Shown here one piece after another: positions 45,545 to 55,822 of a DNA stretch of 64,000 nucleotides (positions within the stretch are counted from its first letter, which is position 1; the number at the start of each line of letters is the position of its first letter). Under the pieces are notes generated by a model. It saw nothing but the letters and a program-made list of their open reading frames with translations, was not told the DNA's origin and made no database searches. The translations under genes and the position numbers were made by a program. Source of the stretch: Blasia pusilla (taxonomy: Eukaryota; Marchantiophyta; Marchantiopsida; Blasiales); assembly GCA_050084515.1 (NCBI GenBank), contig CM114273.1, positions 18,662,001 through 18,726,000 of the forward strand. Reading direction: 5' to 3'.

Positions 45545-47546
45545 GTGCCGCATGAAGTTTCCCCATTGTCTCATACGTACAGTCCACCAACTTTACCAAG
45601 AGCACAACTCTTTGTACTTCCCCTCAATCGCATGCTTCCTCCACCACCCATGAAGTTCTTCTTGGCATTCCATGGCCTGCTTCAAGGTTTTGCTGTCCTT
45701 GCACCGTTGGAGTAGAGTGACATGCTCTATCCTCTTATTCTCCTTGATGCAAGATTTGGTGTACCGGGTCACAGACTGTTGCCAATGGAAAGCATCCGAC
45801 CTTTCCCTCTCTGGTTGAACCTCTCCACCCCAGAACACTTCCCGGATAGCAATCCACCCAGGTTGTGCATTGTCCGCCATGAACCAATAAATTTCCGGGG
45901 GTGGCCTTTTGTTTTCCTTCACCACCTCCAGTAAGAGTAACTAGCACATCTTCAAACTGCCAACGTCTTCTACCTTTACTTCACAGACAAATATAGTTTT
46001 GAGTCCCTTCTCCACATGGTCATAAACGTGAGCACCCATCGTCAACCATCCGTTCAAAGACTCAGAGCAAATATCAAAGCTTACCCAGGCTCCGTAAAGA
46101 TCTTCCCCTTCCCTCATTCGATCTATAAGATCGAGGCCACTCGACGGACTGTCGTTGATATTTTGAAGACATAGGCCATGGATCCTCGCCTCCTTGGCCC
46201 ATGAACGCCATCTCTCGAATGAATGGAAATCTAGAGTTGGCCTTGATTTCAGCGATGGCATCCATTTCCGCCGTCTTTCCATCCGAACTCAGATTCGCAA
46301 AGAAATTCGGAAGCAGGATCAGCGAGAAATGCGAGATTTTCCTAGAGTTGTTTCTCCTCAACCGCCGTGATCTCGCCCTGTCGAGGGATTCCAAGAAATT
46401 GTTCAAAAATTTGTGATGTCGTTGTGAGCTTGATCACTCCGGGCTTTGAACCCGGAGAGTTTCTGTAGACCTCGGGTACTTTCTTCGCCACATCCTCCTT
46501 GATGTGTCTTTGAATTGCATCGGTCACAGGATGAGTGTGGGAGCCAACATGAACTGCCTGCCTTGTATACTCTGACATGGAGCCCAAGTCGTGGACAATG
46601 AAAAATATGTATGTAGGACACGCTCCAACGCAGAAGGGAGATGCCTGACAATGAGGACATCGATGGCCTCCCGGCGGTATGGTGGCACCGACCTCGTATG
46701 GAGTTTCTGCATTCTTGGGAGGGAATTGCGACGTATTGACTCGCTCGTTGAGCTCTAGATACGGGCATGCTGGACTTCTACACTCCAAGGCTCCCACGCA
46801 TTGGCGGCGGGAGACAATCCAGGACCATCTCAGGAATCAAGCATGGTCCGTTGAAGCCTGCACCATCGATGACAATCGACTTTCTCGCCCATACCCTTCA
46901 CGCGTCCTCCATCCTTCTTTTGAGCGGGAGCGGCAAGTGGAGGCAACTCAAAAATGCAATTACCATCGTGCGTGAAGGGCGGCTCGTCGACAAGAATGTG
47001 CTTGAACATTTTCAAGGGCCGAGACGAAAGCAAACTATTGCCTGATACTCGCAAGAGGAACGAGTAGGCGGATAGAGGGCCCGATTGGTGCCCGACAGAT
47101 CCACTGAGGTTGATAACATCCGGAATCTCTTCAGGAAAAACAACATTGTTACGAGTGTGCAAAGTTGGAGTCGAAGCCGGATCTGCAGAGCTTGGAGTTG
47201 CAAACGTAGAGCTCGGAGCACTAGGAAATTCTACACCGTCTACTTGGGAAACAGACGAATTCAAGGGCAGGCTGTAAACTCTGTATTGACCATTTGGTAG
47301 AGGTAGGAGATTCCATACTTTACGGTCTGAGGTCACTGGCTGGAGCGTCTCACCTATTATGTCTTCCGTACCTTCCACCCTAACATCTTTGGATACGAAG
47401 ATGGTTCCAATTTGAAGAAGAAATCGAACAGACAGAAAATTTTCATCCACTGCTATGAAAGACTCACGAGCTTGGGGTCGAATGATTTCTGATTGAGGAA
47501 GGGCCGCCAGATGACTGCCACAATTGAGCTTAACATAATTATCCAT
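45545..47546 (-). pseudogene. E3 transposase, first exon (zinc ribbon and DDE-like core)
   Basis: The ATG at 47,546 gives MDNYVKLNCGSHLAALPQSE, open to 46,830. A frame change is followed by GGHRCPHCQASPFCVGACPT and VHVGSHTHPVTDAIQRHIKE, a Cys-rich N-terminal DNA-binding type region. The core (about 46,200-45,600) has LYGAWVSFDICSESLNGWLT, VEKGLKTIFVCEVKVEDV and YWFMADNAQPGWIAIREVFW. FHWQQSVTRYTKSCI then matches the C/H-x-W helix after the second Asp of MULE transposases. Two or three frameshifts and one stop are present. The protein would cut and join element ends. Confidence 0.75.
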
Positions 47547-47592
47547 TCCAAGAAGATTCCAACGGGAGGAGACTGAGAATGAGAATGAGAAT

Positions 47593-47604
47593 ATTTAATT
47601 TATA
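47593..47604 (-). promoter_or_regulatory. TATA-like box of E3 transposase
   Basis: On the minus strand CACTATAAATTAAAT lies about 50 bp before the ATG at 47,546, after a stretch conserved in E1 (32,800-32,860). Confidence 0.5.
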
Positions 47605-47789
47605 GTGAATAGGAAACAGATACTCCTGACAAATTTTTACTGACAAGATGAATTCGGTGGGTCCATTGTCTGACACAATGGACCCAATTTTGTAACACAT
47701 TCAATTCTGTTGCAATATGTTACCGGATTTGGGAAGCAAAGGGTTGCGCATCACACTTGGAACCCGTCTGAGTCCTGGTAACTTAGAAA

Positions 47790-48460
47790 TTACCCGAAGC
47801 TAACCGAAGCCTGCAACCCGTCGGCAAACATTGTCGAAGCGAGCAACCCGTCGCTCTCTGACGAGTTGCTCGGATACCGATCCTTCTTGCCCGAAGATGC
47901 CGGAGGCGTGCAAACCATCTGTTCCCGACGAGTGTCGCGGGTGCCTCGCCTTTTAGCCCAAAGACGGCGAGGCGTGCAACCCGTCACCGTCCAACGGGTT
48001 GTGCAAGGGCCTCGCCTTGTGGTGCAGCCAGCGAGACTCTGACAACTTGCACGGGAAGCCCTCGTTCCTAACCCTTGATGAGGGAAGCGTGCAACCCAAC
48101 GGTCTCCGACGGATTGCCCAAGATACGTCCCGTTCCCGTCCCAAACACGGCGGAGGCGCGCAACATGTCGATCTCCGACGGGTTGCGCGGGTACCTCGCG
48201 TTGTTTTCCAAAGACGACGGAGGCGCTCAACCCGTCAGTCTCCGACGGGTTTCTCGCGCACGTGGCGACGTACCCAGGATGGCGGAGGCGCGCAACATGT
48301 CGCTCTCCGACGGGTTGTGCGGGTACCTCGCGTTCTTTTCTGAAGACGATGGAGCCGCTCAACCCGTTGGTCTCTGACGGGTTGCTCGCGCACGTGGCAA
48401 TATACCCAAGATGGCGGAGCCGCGCAACCTGTCGGACTCCGACGGGTTGCCATTTTTCAC
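47790..48460. repeat. Palindrome array in E3 divergent promoter
   Basis: About ten palindromes (GTCGGTCTCCGAC, GTCGCTCTCCGAC, GTCGGACTCCGAC and variants) with GCGCAACCCGT arms lie every 60-70 bp between the two gene starts. Most centres are not GANTC. Confidence 0.85.
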
Positions 48461-48539
48461 ATCCGGACTTCCGTAACATCCGGCACGTCGCCGTCGAAAG
48501 GACGACGGGACCCAACGGTCAGCCCAATGGCTAGAAAAG

Positions 48540-48547
48540 TATAAATA
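48540..48547 (+). promoter_or_regulatory. TATA box of E3 ParB-MTase gene
   Basis: TATAAATA, followed by GGGCAGAAATCGCTC, conserved with E0; about 280 bp before the ATG. Confidence 0.7.
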
Positions 48548-48821
48548 GGGCAGAAATCGCTCATTTCCGGTTTCTCATTTCTCGATCTTCATTCCTCACT
48601 CCTCACTCTCCCGCGCAGCAGCTGATCAGATACGAAGGGGCATTTCACACGGCGACACATCGCGAGTCGATAGGAGGGAACGAGAGCGAGACGGTTCGAC
48701 CGAGCGATAGCGGGACGATTCGAGCTAACCATCAAGGCGATTCGAGCTCCCATCTCGACATCAGCAAGGCAACTGATCAAGGGATTTGTCGTGGACATAG
48801 GTGGAGGCATTTCCGGCAAAA

Positions 48822-49451
48822 ATGATGAGGAAAAAATCACAAGCCAACAAGTCAGGGAGCTTCACTCCGAAGTCCATTAGGACTCCTGCGTCAGCTTCTC
48901 CTGGGCCTCGTTCGGAGAATGAAATTAGGCAGCAGGAAATCAAGGAGCGGGAGAGGGAAGCGGAGATGCACAACCAAGTGCTTCTTGCGAGATGTGTTCA
49001 AGAGGCGCTAGAAAAACAGAACGCAGAGGCCGAGACGTCGCAGGCCTTGAAGAAAAGGATCGCCGACGAAAAGAGAGAAAAGAAGCGTCTGGACGCGTCG
49101 GTGTGAGAGGGCGAATTGGCTAAAGCGAGGAGGGAAAAAGCGATAGCCATTGACGATAACCCAGCCCGTCCAACCGCAAGTGTTGAGATGCGGGAAATGT
49201 CCCCCACGAAGTCCGGGGACACAATCAACATAGTGGAAACAACAGAAGTTGAAATCGATGACGACGAGGTCATGAGGACCGCCAGCGTGGAGATGGTGGA
49301 CATGGCCGAAGAAACCGGAGAGCGGTCATTCTCGACTCCAAGCCCGGCGGAGGACATCGACCTCTATCGGATCGACGAGTTCCCAGTCGATTTTCCAGCC
49401 TCTGTCTCAGACAAGTTAGCTGGTCAAGAAACCGACCCCATTTTCGAGCGG
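48822..49451 (+). pseudogene. E3 ParB-MTase exon 1 (coiled coil)
   Basis: The ATG at 48,822 gives MMRKKSQANKSGSFTPKSIR. A coiled coil runs through KEREREAEMHNQVLLARCVQ and DEKREKKRLDASV. There is one TGA at about 49,104, where E0 reads AGG. The acidic part EMVDMAEETGERSFSTPSPA and DLYRIDEFPVDFPASV follows. Its donor GTAAGAG is at 49,452 and intron 1 (49,452-49,541, 90 nt) is the only intron without palindromes. Confidence 0.8.
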
Positions 49452-49541
49452 GTAAGAGAGGTTCTGGGTTTTTTTAATTATGTGAATTGCAATTCATTGG
49501 GATTTCAGTGTAGCTTATTCCTCTTGTCCCGGTTCTGACAG

Positions 49542-50018
49542 GTGGTAAAGAAGATGGCACTCATGGAGGGCCACAACGCCCCGAGGATTCCACTCTGCCG
49601 ATTGCGGACAATGGAATACGTCCGCGAAATTCAGTCCAACGAGGACATCGCGAAGCTAAAACAATTGGCGGCGGCGATAAAGATCTCACGTCGACAACTT
49701 TCCTCCCTTCTATGTTCAGCCTTACGACGAGCATGGAACCCAAGCTCTGGTTACCGAGGAGGAATTGGAAAAGCTCGACATATTCTGGAGGATGTGAGAC
49801 CAGGACTTCAGAAGGCAAGTTGAGGGCACGGAATTCAGCTGGATGAGGAATCTGCATTTCTTCATCTGGGATGGAAATCACAGGTCCATGGCGTGGACTA
49901 AGTTTGCAGAGGAGCGGCCGAACTCATTGGAGGCACATTTCTGCGTGAAGGCAGTGGTCCTTCACCCATACCCTCATCACATGGCGACGGTGGAGATGGC
50001 AATGCATGCCATGAACAC
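49542..50018 (+). pseudogene. E3 ParB-MTase exon 2 (ParB-like)
   Basis: It begins after GTTCTGACAG: VVKKMALMEGHNAPRIPLCR, VREIQSNEDIAKLKQLAAA. Frameshifts near 49,690 hide YVQPYDEHGTQALVTEEELE in another frame. The signature is DGNHRSMAWTKFAEERPNSL (FIWDGNHR intact), ending MAMHAMN before GTGAGT. Confidence 0.75.
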
Positions 50019-50483
50019 GTGAGTATCTTTAACACTTTCGCAACTCGTCGGACTCCGACGAATTTCTTGATTGATGAATGGGTTAGGTTTGTTTAGGCAG
50101 AAAGCAACTCGTTGGACTCCGACGGGTTGCTGGACTGCACGCTTTTTTGGATGCTTTTTTAAGATTGCAACTCGTCGGACTCCAACGACTTGTTTGATTG
50201 AACATAGATTTAACTAGTTTTTGGCCCAAAGCAAACCGTCGGAGTCCGACGAGTTGCATTCTTAAAAGAACACCCTCACAAGGCGACCTATCGAGCAACC
50301 CGTCGGACTCCGACGGTTTGCTTACCAGGCATTAGCAAATCTGAATGCAATCCGTCGGACTCCGACGGGTTGCATCATTTAGCTCGTTGCTAGAATCCGA
50401 CCTTGAGCTGTGACGACCCGTCGGAGTCCGACGGGTTGCAGGAACCCATGTAATTTCTTGACGGGTTGAGTTTGGATGTGCAG
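50019..50483. repeat. E3 intron 2 with palindrome array
   Basis: A 465-nt intron with seven palindromes; all seven centres are GANTC (GACTC or GAGTC). The spacing is about 55-65 bp. The arms are mostly GCAACTCGTCGGA. Confidence 0.85.
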
Positions 50484-52476
50484 GATTGTATCGGAGGGGA
50501 ATGTCACCCACCACTGGATCGAGGACTGCGATTGGGTGAGGAAGGTGCTTACGACGCACCCGGGAGAGTACAGGGGGTTCTTGGGTGATGCCCTCGTCAA
50601 TCAGATGCTTGCAAAGGGTGCTCAGATTAAGAAGAAAACTTGGGCAAACAAGTTTATTTCTCAAGATGCAACCGTAACCATCCTTTGCTGGTCGAAGATA
50701 CAGCCCAAGAAAAGCGCCTGACCGAGCCGAGCGGAGGGAGAAGGTATCTGCGTTTGAGCGCGCCAAATTCATCCAAGCTGCAGTATCTGCTGCAACGAAA
50801 TACACGGCGAGCAAGATGCAGCGATACATCAGCATTCTCAACCCCGAACTTGGTCCAGAGTCCTACAAGGAGCTGAAGGCGATTATCAAGCGCCAGCGGA
50901 AGAGGGATGAAGATCCGCATGGTCGGATTGGGGAGAAAGTGTCGCTGAATCGAGTGCATCGGTTTGCGTTGTCCGGGATAAGCAAGTTTAGGAGGATACG
51001 ACTAATGAAAATCAGTCTCGAGGGCTCAGAGGCCCAGAAGAGGGCGGCACACCATCCTCCGGGTGTGTCCGATCCAGTGATCTCCCATTGGTTGCGCGAA
51101 TGGTCGTTCTGGGACGCGTTGCGGGTAATCGGGAAGTCCGTGTTGGACAGTCTGCAAGCGGAGCTCAGAAGATTAGAGCCCATTCCGTCGGAAGCAAACC
51201 TTGAAAGTTCTGGAGATTACGAGGTTTGGCTCGACAACATCCGGGACAAGCCAACCAAAAACCCAGGATTCAAGACCATGTTCAAGGTTTGCGTCCTCCC
51301 TCAGGCAGAGCTTGAGGAAGAAGTAGAGGGGAACAAACGAGATCAAGCGAAGAAGAAGCGAGATCTACAGGAGCAGACGGCTGATTCTGTTCGACTAAAA
51401 GCTTCCCAATGGATGGTCTTCAGGTACCTCGTCCAGTGTAAGAACGCAGGTACGTGGGGAAAATTACCGGTAGCCTTGAAATTGTGGGCTTCCCCGCCGG
51501 ATGCAGAGACATTCTCCATGTACGACGTGGAGATGGGGCAGCACATGTCCGATTGGGAGGTGGAGAGTTGCCCCATTTGGCTAGACTTCAACGACCCTGA
51601 AGACATCACGGATAAGGACTTACGAGTGCTTCATGATGCAGTGGCCTCAGGACAAGATGACATCCCCAATTTCGTCCAGCCTGAAGACTTCTTCGGAGGA
51701 GATGCAGAAGAGCAGGCCCACGAGACAGTGAGTTGGCTTCAAGGTCCGGATGACCAAAGACAAATCCACAGCGGGTCTCAAAGGCAAGGCGAGGGGAGGG
51801 AAAAATTCAGAGGCCGAGTCTTCCCAAAGAGAGGGTGAAGATTCAAGGCCAGAGGCGGAATCGTCCCGACGAGCGGGGAGAGAGGGTTGGACCAGGTCCT
51901 CGGCAAAAAAAACGCCACCAGAATCCGAGGTCATAGAAACCCCGACAAGCCGTCCCCAGGCTAGGGAGAAGTGGAAGCAAGAGGTGCTCGGGTTGTCCCA
52001 AGGAAAATACAGCCCATCATCCTTGGGAAGACACAGACAAACAACGACCTGGACAAGCGTCCTCCTTCAGTTCACTCCTTTATTGGATGAGCTGAAGAGC
52101 TTCAGTTCTCAAGCGTCGACACCAGCCATCAAAAAATTGACAACGCTCCAACAAAACGGGCACGCTGCCTGGACGGTGAATGGAGTGGTGGAAGAGGTTG
52201 CGGTGGATCTCTTGATCGCCGATCTGCCCTCGGGGTTGCGACTTTGGGGCGAGAATCCGTCGGACGAGGTACCTGAGTGGAATGTGCCGCTCACTTATGA
52301 CCAGATTGCACTTTTGTTCTCCTTTGCAGACGCCTATCTGAGTGACAGGGGCTGGAGGGAGCGAGGACGAGCTCTTCAACCTCCAGTGCGTCAAGAGGTC
52401 GCTAAAGTGGAGGACGGCACAATCATGGATCATAAAAAACGAGTACCCACTCCGATCCGCGATGAGTCAGATTCGG
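50484..52476 (+). pseudogene. E3 ParB-MTase exon 3 (helical region and motif IV half)
   Basis: It starts IVSEGNVTHHWIEDCDWVRK and GFLGDALVNQMLAKGAQIKK. A small deletion near 50,706 shifts the frame. From 50,816 it is open for 340 codons: MQRYISILNPELGPESYKEL, VSDPVISHWLREWSFWDALR, MGQHMSDWEVESCPIWLDFN, DDIPNFVQPEDFFGGDAEEQ. A second frameshift at about 51,730 leads to KSTAGLKGKARGGKN. VAVDLLIADLPSGLRLWGEN (motif IV position) is intact. A 17-nt deletion near 52,350 removes CFLVLT and shifts the frame again. Confidence 0.8.
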
Positions 52477-52982
52477 GTAAGGCTCAATTCCTGTACAATA
52501 ATTTCAATTATCTTATGATGATGTGTAGAATGAGAGTCAATCTGGGTTTTTTTTGTCCGTGAGCAACCCGTCGGAAGGCGACGGGTTGTTGGCTTAGAGC
52601 AGCCCATGCTCGGCTGAGAGCAACCCGTCAGTTTCCGACGGGTTGCATCTTTCCCACATACACAAGGAAAACCGCGGTGTACCGCAGAACGTCGGAACCC
52701 GACGGATTTGCGATTGTTTTTAGGTTTTTCCAGTTGATTTTGGTTTTTGGATGCAACCCGTTTGATAGCGACGGGTTGCTCTCAGGCGAGCATGGGCTGC
52801 TCTAGGCCAGCAACCCGTCGCCTTCCAACGGGTTGCATCCAAAAACCAAAATCAACTGGGAAAACCCAAAAGCAACTACAACCCGTCGGGTCCTGACGGG
52901 TTGATCCAAAGTCAGTTATTGAAAATGTTCTCAAGGCGACTTCTTTAGTTTTTGACATTGTTTCCAACGTGCTGATTTACAG
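52477..52982. repeat. E3 intron 3 with palindrome array
   Basis: A 506-nt intron with six palindromes (GTCGGAAGGCGAC, GTCAGTTTCCGAC, GTCGGAACCCGAC, GTCGCCTTCCAAC and others). No centre is GANTC. Two blocks, CGGTTGATTTTGGTTTTTGG-like and its complement, make a larger inverted repeat around 52,735-52,860. Confidence 0.8.
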
Positions 52983-53495
52983 ATGGACCACTCCTACGTC
53001 TACTGCTTCGTTCGGCCCGAGCACAATTTCCAGGTGTTCAAGATCTAGGATCTTGTGGATCCATGCTCAGATGGGTACAGCTTAGATAGTTTGTACAATT
53101 CCCCCCCGGGAATTTACATGCAAGATAGTACCCCACTTCTAGGAGGAAGGGAAAAGTCGCCAGCCCTGATGCAAACGCTCATCGAGCTCTGCTCAAGGCC
53201 GGGTGACTTGGTGTTCGACTTAGTGGGACTTTCAGAGGCAAGTATCAAAGGCGCCTGGCAGAGTGGCAGGAACATTCTCTGCCTCGAGGGAAGGCAGGAA
53301 CTGTTTGACCTTTGCAAGGAGGCAAAGGCAAAATACGAAAGGCTCGTTGGGGCGTACAACTCTCCACCGAAGCCAAGAGCTCCAGTTCCAGAGCCACCCT
53401 TAGTAGTGACTCCATCGTCACTTCCAGCGATTCCCAAAATCGGGAGGGCAAGGCCGGAAGTGATTTTTCAAGAGCTCTCGGACGATGACGAGTGA
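52983..53495 (+). pseudogene. E3 ParB-MTase exon 4 (motif I half)
   Basis: It opens after TTTACAG: MDHSYVYCFVRPEHNFQVFK, then a TAG where E2 has CAG (Gln). Afterwards it is open to the stop: LLGGREKSPALMQTLIELCS, RPGDLVFDLVGLSEASIKGA (the motif I Gly is Glu here), GRNILCLEGRQELFDLCKEA. A Pro-rich tail with PLVVTPSSLPAIPKIGR ends QELSDDDE. Confidence 0.8.
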
Positions 53496-53559
53496 GTTCA
53501 AAGAACTCAACGACCCAGCTTGACTGCAGCGTTTGGAGTAGGGAGTTTTTTGATAATGA

Positions 53560-54800
53560 GGCAAAAGATTTCATAGAATAGATCAAATGTACAGTTCCGA
53601 GCTTTTTTCGGATGATATAAAGCAAAAGATTTTTTCGATCGATGGTGGTGCTTGTAAATGTTTGCTGATCATTTTGTCTTTTCGAATGTGATCGTCTATG
53701 TACTCCACGGACTTCTACTTTGCAACCCGTCGGATTTCTCCTGCTTGCAACTTTCACTTTATGAAAACTGCAACCCGTCGGATTTCTCCTCCTTGCAACT
53801 TTTTGCTTTTTGACCACTGCACCCTTTTTACCACCTCCAGGCAACGTGTCTGATTCCGACAGGTTGCCTGATCGGACCCTTTCCCTGTTGGTCCAACTTA
53901 AGAGGCAGTCTGGCGGGCTTCTTCCTTTGGCACCTTCCCTCAACTCGTAAAGGCGGCGAGGCTTATTTTCTTCTCTCAGACGTGTTGGATTCCTTCTGTG
54001 CGGTTGCCATAGTGGTATTATGGGGGACGGAGCGGATATTGATCTTTGGATGGGTGTCACATTGCGAGCGTACAAGGTAAGGTATGCCGAGGAAGGCGGT
54101 GGGACTCGAGACAGTTACATGGGACCGTTATGGTGTACCTGGGGGGGCAAGGCTCGGTCGCCAACATTTTCGATCCCCGTCTACAATCGGCCAGAGGAGC
54201 CACTTGAATCCCAGGACATTCCTTTGGTACTGTCACCGAGGAGAGTTAGAAGTAAATTTGTCGATGACGAGGCTGAAGAAATCATAGACTAGGTGAAATG
54301 TACATTTCCGAGGTTCCTTCGGAGGTAATAAGGCGAGATTTTTCAACCCATAATGGTGTTTGTAAAAGTTTGCTGGAATATGTTTTTGGACTTGTGGATT
54401 GTGTTCTTTTAGCTACTCAGAATTACAATTCTGCAACCCGTATGATTCCGACTTTTTGCTTTTTGCCCACTGCAACTTTTTAACCATTTCCAGGCAACCT
54501 GTCGGATTCCGACAAGTTGACTGCTTGAGTGATCGGACTCTGTCCCAGTGAGACCAACTTCAGGCGCATTGTGGCGGGCTTCTTGACTTTTGGCTCGTTC
54601 CCCTTCATTCGTCCAACCAGTTGTAGGCTTCTTTTCTTGTCTAAGATGTGCAGGATTCCTACTACCTGTCGGATTGCCATTTCGGATTCCCAACCCGTTA
54701 GATCGTCGTGGGTGCATGGTGGAAGAAAATCACTTCTAAAAATCTTTCCTTTCTTATGGTGAGCTTTCTTACAGGTTGGAAGGGGTGCAGCTTCTCGGTT
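53560..54800 (+). other. E3 duplicated 3' modules with small ORF
   Basis: Two related blocks follow the MTase stop. Each starts AAATGTACA-TTCCGAG near the preceding ORF end (53,585 and 54,296), continues ATGGTGGTGCTTGTAAA or ATGGTGTTTGTAAAAG with TTTGCTG, and then has a GCAACCCGT palindrome. Between them (about 53,985-54,292) lies the conserved small ORF ending SKFVDDEAEEIID, degraded at its start in this copy. I take the blocks as duplicated 3' UTR or terminator units. Confidence 0.55.
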
Positions 54801-54820
54801 TCTCAGCCTAAGGATCTGAT

Positions 54821-55129
54821 TTGTTCCTCAAGACCAACTTTCTTGAGCAGACACCATTCATAACCGACAGAAAGTTGGTTATGGGGCAATTTAGGGGAGG
54901 CCATGATGCAGGCAACAATCCCTGCAAAAAGAGAGGTACCCATCCGGGTGGTCCTCCAACAAAAATACCAAGGGCATTGCTTTTTGTTGACCGAGGCAGG
55001 GGGAATGTTAAGAAACTTAGGCTCACATGGAGAGTGATGGAAAAATGTTTAGGGTGGTCTTATGATGTCTCCTTTTTTCTCGCCCATACGAAAGAGGAGG
55101 TTTTTTTAGGGCCAAATGTGGACCACTAA
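54821..55129 (+). CDS. Unrecognised ORF near E3 right terminus
   Basis: 102 codons with KLVMGQFRGGHDAGNNPCKK, HPGGPPTKIPRALLFVDRGR, RLTWRVMEKCLGWSYDVSFF and EEVFLGPNVDH. The nucleotide sequence is conserved in E1, E2 and E4, but frames there are broken. I cannot tell whether it is a real last exon or conserved terminal DNA that happens to be open. Confidence 0.3.
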   Translation: MFLKTNFLEQTPFITDRKLVMGQFRGGHDAGNNPCKKRGTHPGGPPTKIPRALLFVDRGRGNVKKLRLTWRVMEKCLGWSYDVSFFLAHTKEEVFLGPNVDH

Positions 55130-55214
55130 ATACTCTATTCTAAAGATTTCCTGAATTTGAAAGCAAACAAAAATTTCAAATATGTCAAAAAGTTTTGAAG
55201 AGAGGAGGCGGATT

Positions 55215-55298
55215 TGGCCCTTTTTTTTGAAGAGAGACTCTCCTCTCTTCCTCTCTTCCTCTCCTCTCTTACTCTCTCCTGCCAGAATACCAGCCCCC
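55215..55298 (-). repeat. E3 right terminus (MTase side)
   Basis: In reverse complement it reads GGGGGCTGGTATTCTGGCAG, then GAGAGTAAGAGAGGAGAGG and GAGAGTCTCTC. It matches the starts of S1, E1, E2 and E4. Confidence 0.9.
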
Positions 55299-55724
55299 GT
55301 ATGAATTCAGCACGATTGCCTTCACGCAAAAATGCGCCTCCAATGAATTTTGGCGCTCCTTTGCAAACTGGGTCCACGCCATGAACCTGTGGTTTCCATC
55401 CCAGATGAAGAAATAGAGGTTCCGCATCCTGCTGAATTCCGTCCCCTCAATCGCTCTTCTGAATTCCTAATCTCTCATCCTCCAGAATGTGTCGAACACT
55501 TCCAAGTCCTCCTCCGTCACCAGCGCTTGGGTTCCATGTTGATCGTAAGGCTGAACATAGAACGGAGGGAAGCTTTCGATGTAGGATATTGCCGCTACCG
55601 ACTATTTCAGCTTCGCAATATCCTCGTTAGACTGAATTTCATGGACGTACTCCATTGCCCGCAATCGGCAAAGTGGAATACTTGGGGCGTTCTAGCCCTC
55701 CGTCAATGCCATCTGCTTTACTAC
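55299..55724 (-). pseudogene. E2 ParB exon 2, 5' fragment
   Basis: It starts after the acceptor at 55,725 with KQMALTEG-type sequence and runs to HFCVKA. FIWDGNHRFMAW is present (near 55,400-55,370). It has stops near 55,604 and 55,469. It joins 43,122-43,177 once E3 is removed. Confidence 0.8.
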
Positions 55725-55822
55725 CTGTCACAACGGGGACAAAGTCAATAAACTACAATGAATTGCCAATGAATTGCAACATGGGCGTTCACATTACTCA
55801 AAAATCAAAGATCGTTTCTTAC

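Larger units (their letters stand above)
43178..55298 (+). mobile_element. E3: most complete Mutator-like ParB-MTase element (12.1 kb)
   Basis: The termini are GAGGAGCGGTAAGAG (left) and AGAATACCAGCCCCC (right). They are flanked by GTATGGATT (43,169-43,177) and GTATGAATT (55,299-55,307), a 9-bp duplication with one mismatch, the size typical of Mutator elements. The insertion splits the ParB exon of E2. Order: transposase gene on minus (47,546-43,603), divergent promoter array, ParB-MTase gene on plus (48,822-53,495), duplicated 3' modules with a small ORF, terminus. Inverted terminal similarity is limited to short blocks and a shared purine tract. Both genes carry stops. Confidence 0.9.

Noticed and set aside
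43603-53495. Bacterial or phage contamination, because of ParB-like and methyltransferase-like sequence
   Set aside because: The gene has GT-AG introns, plant-type TATA boxes and lies in plant transposons with target duplications.
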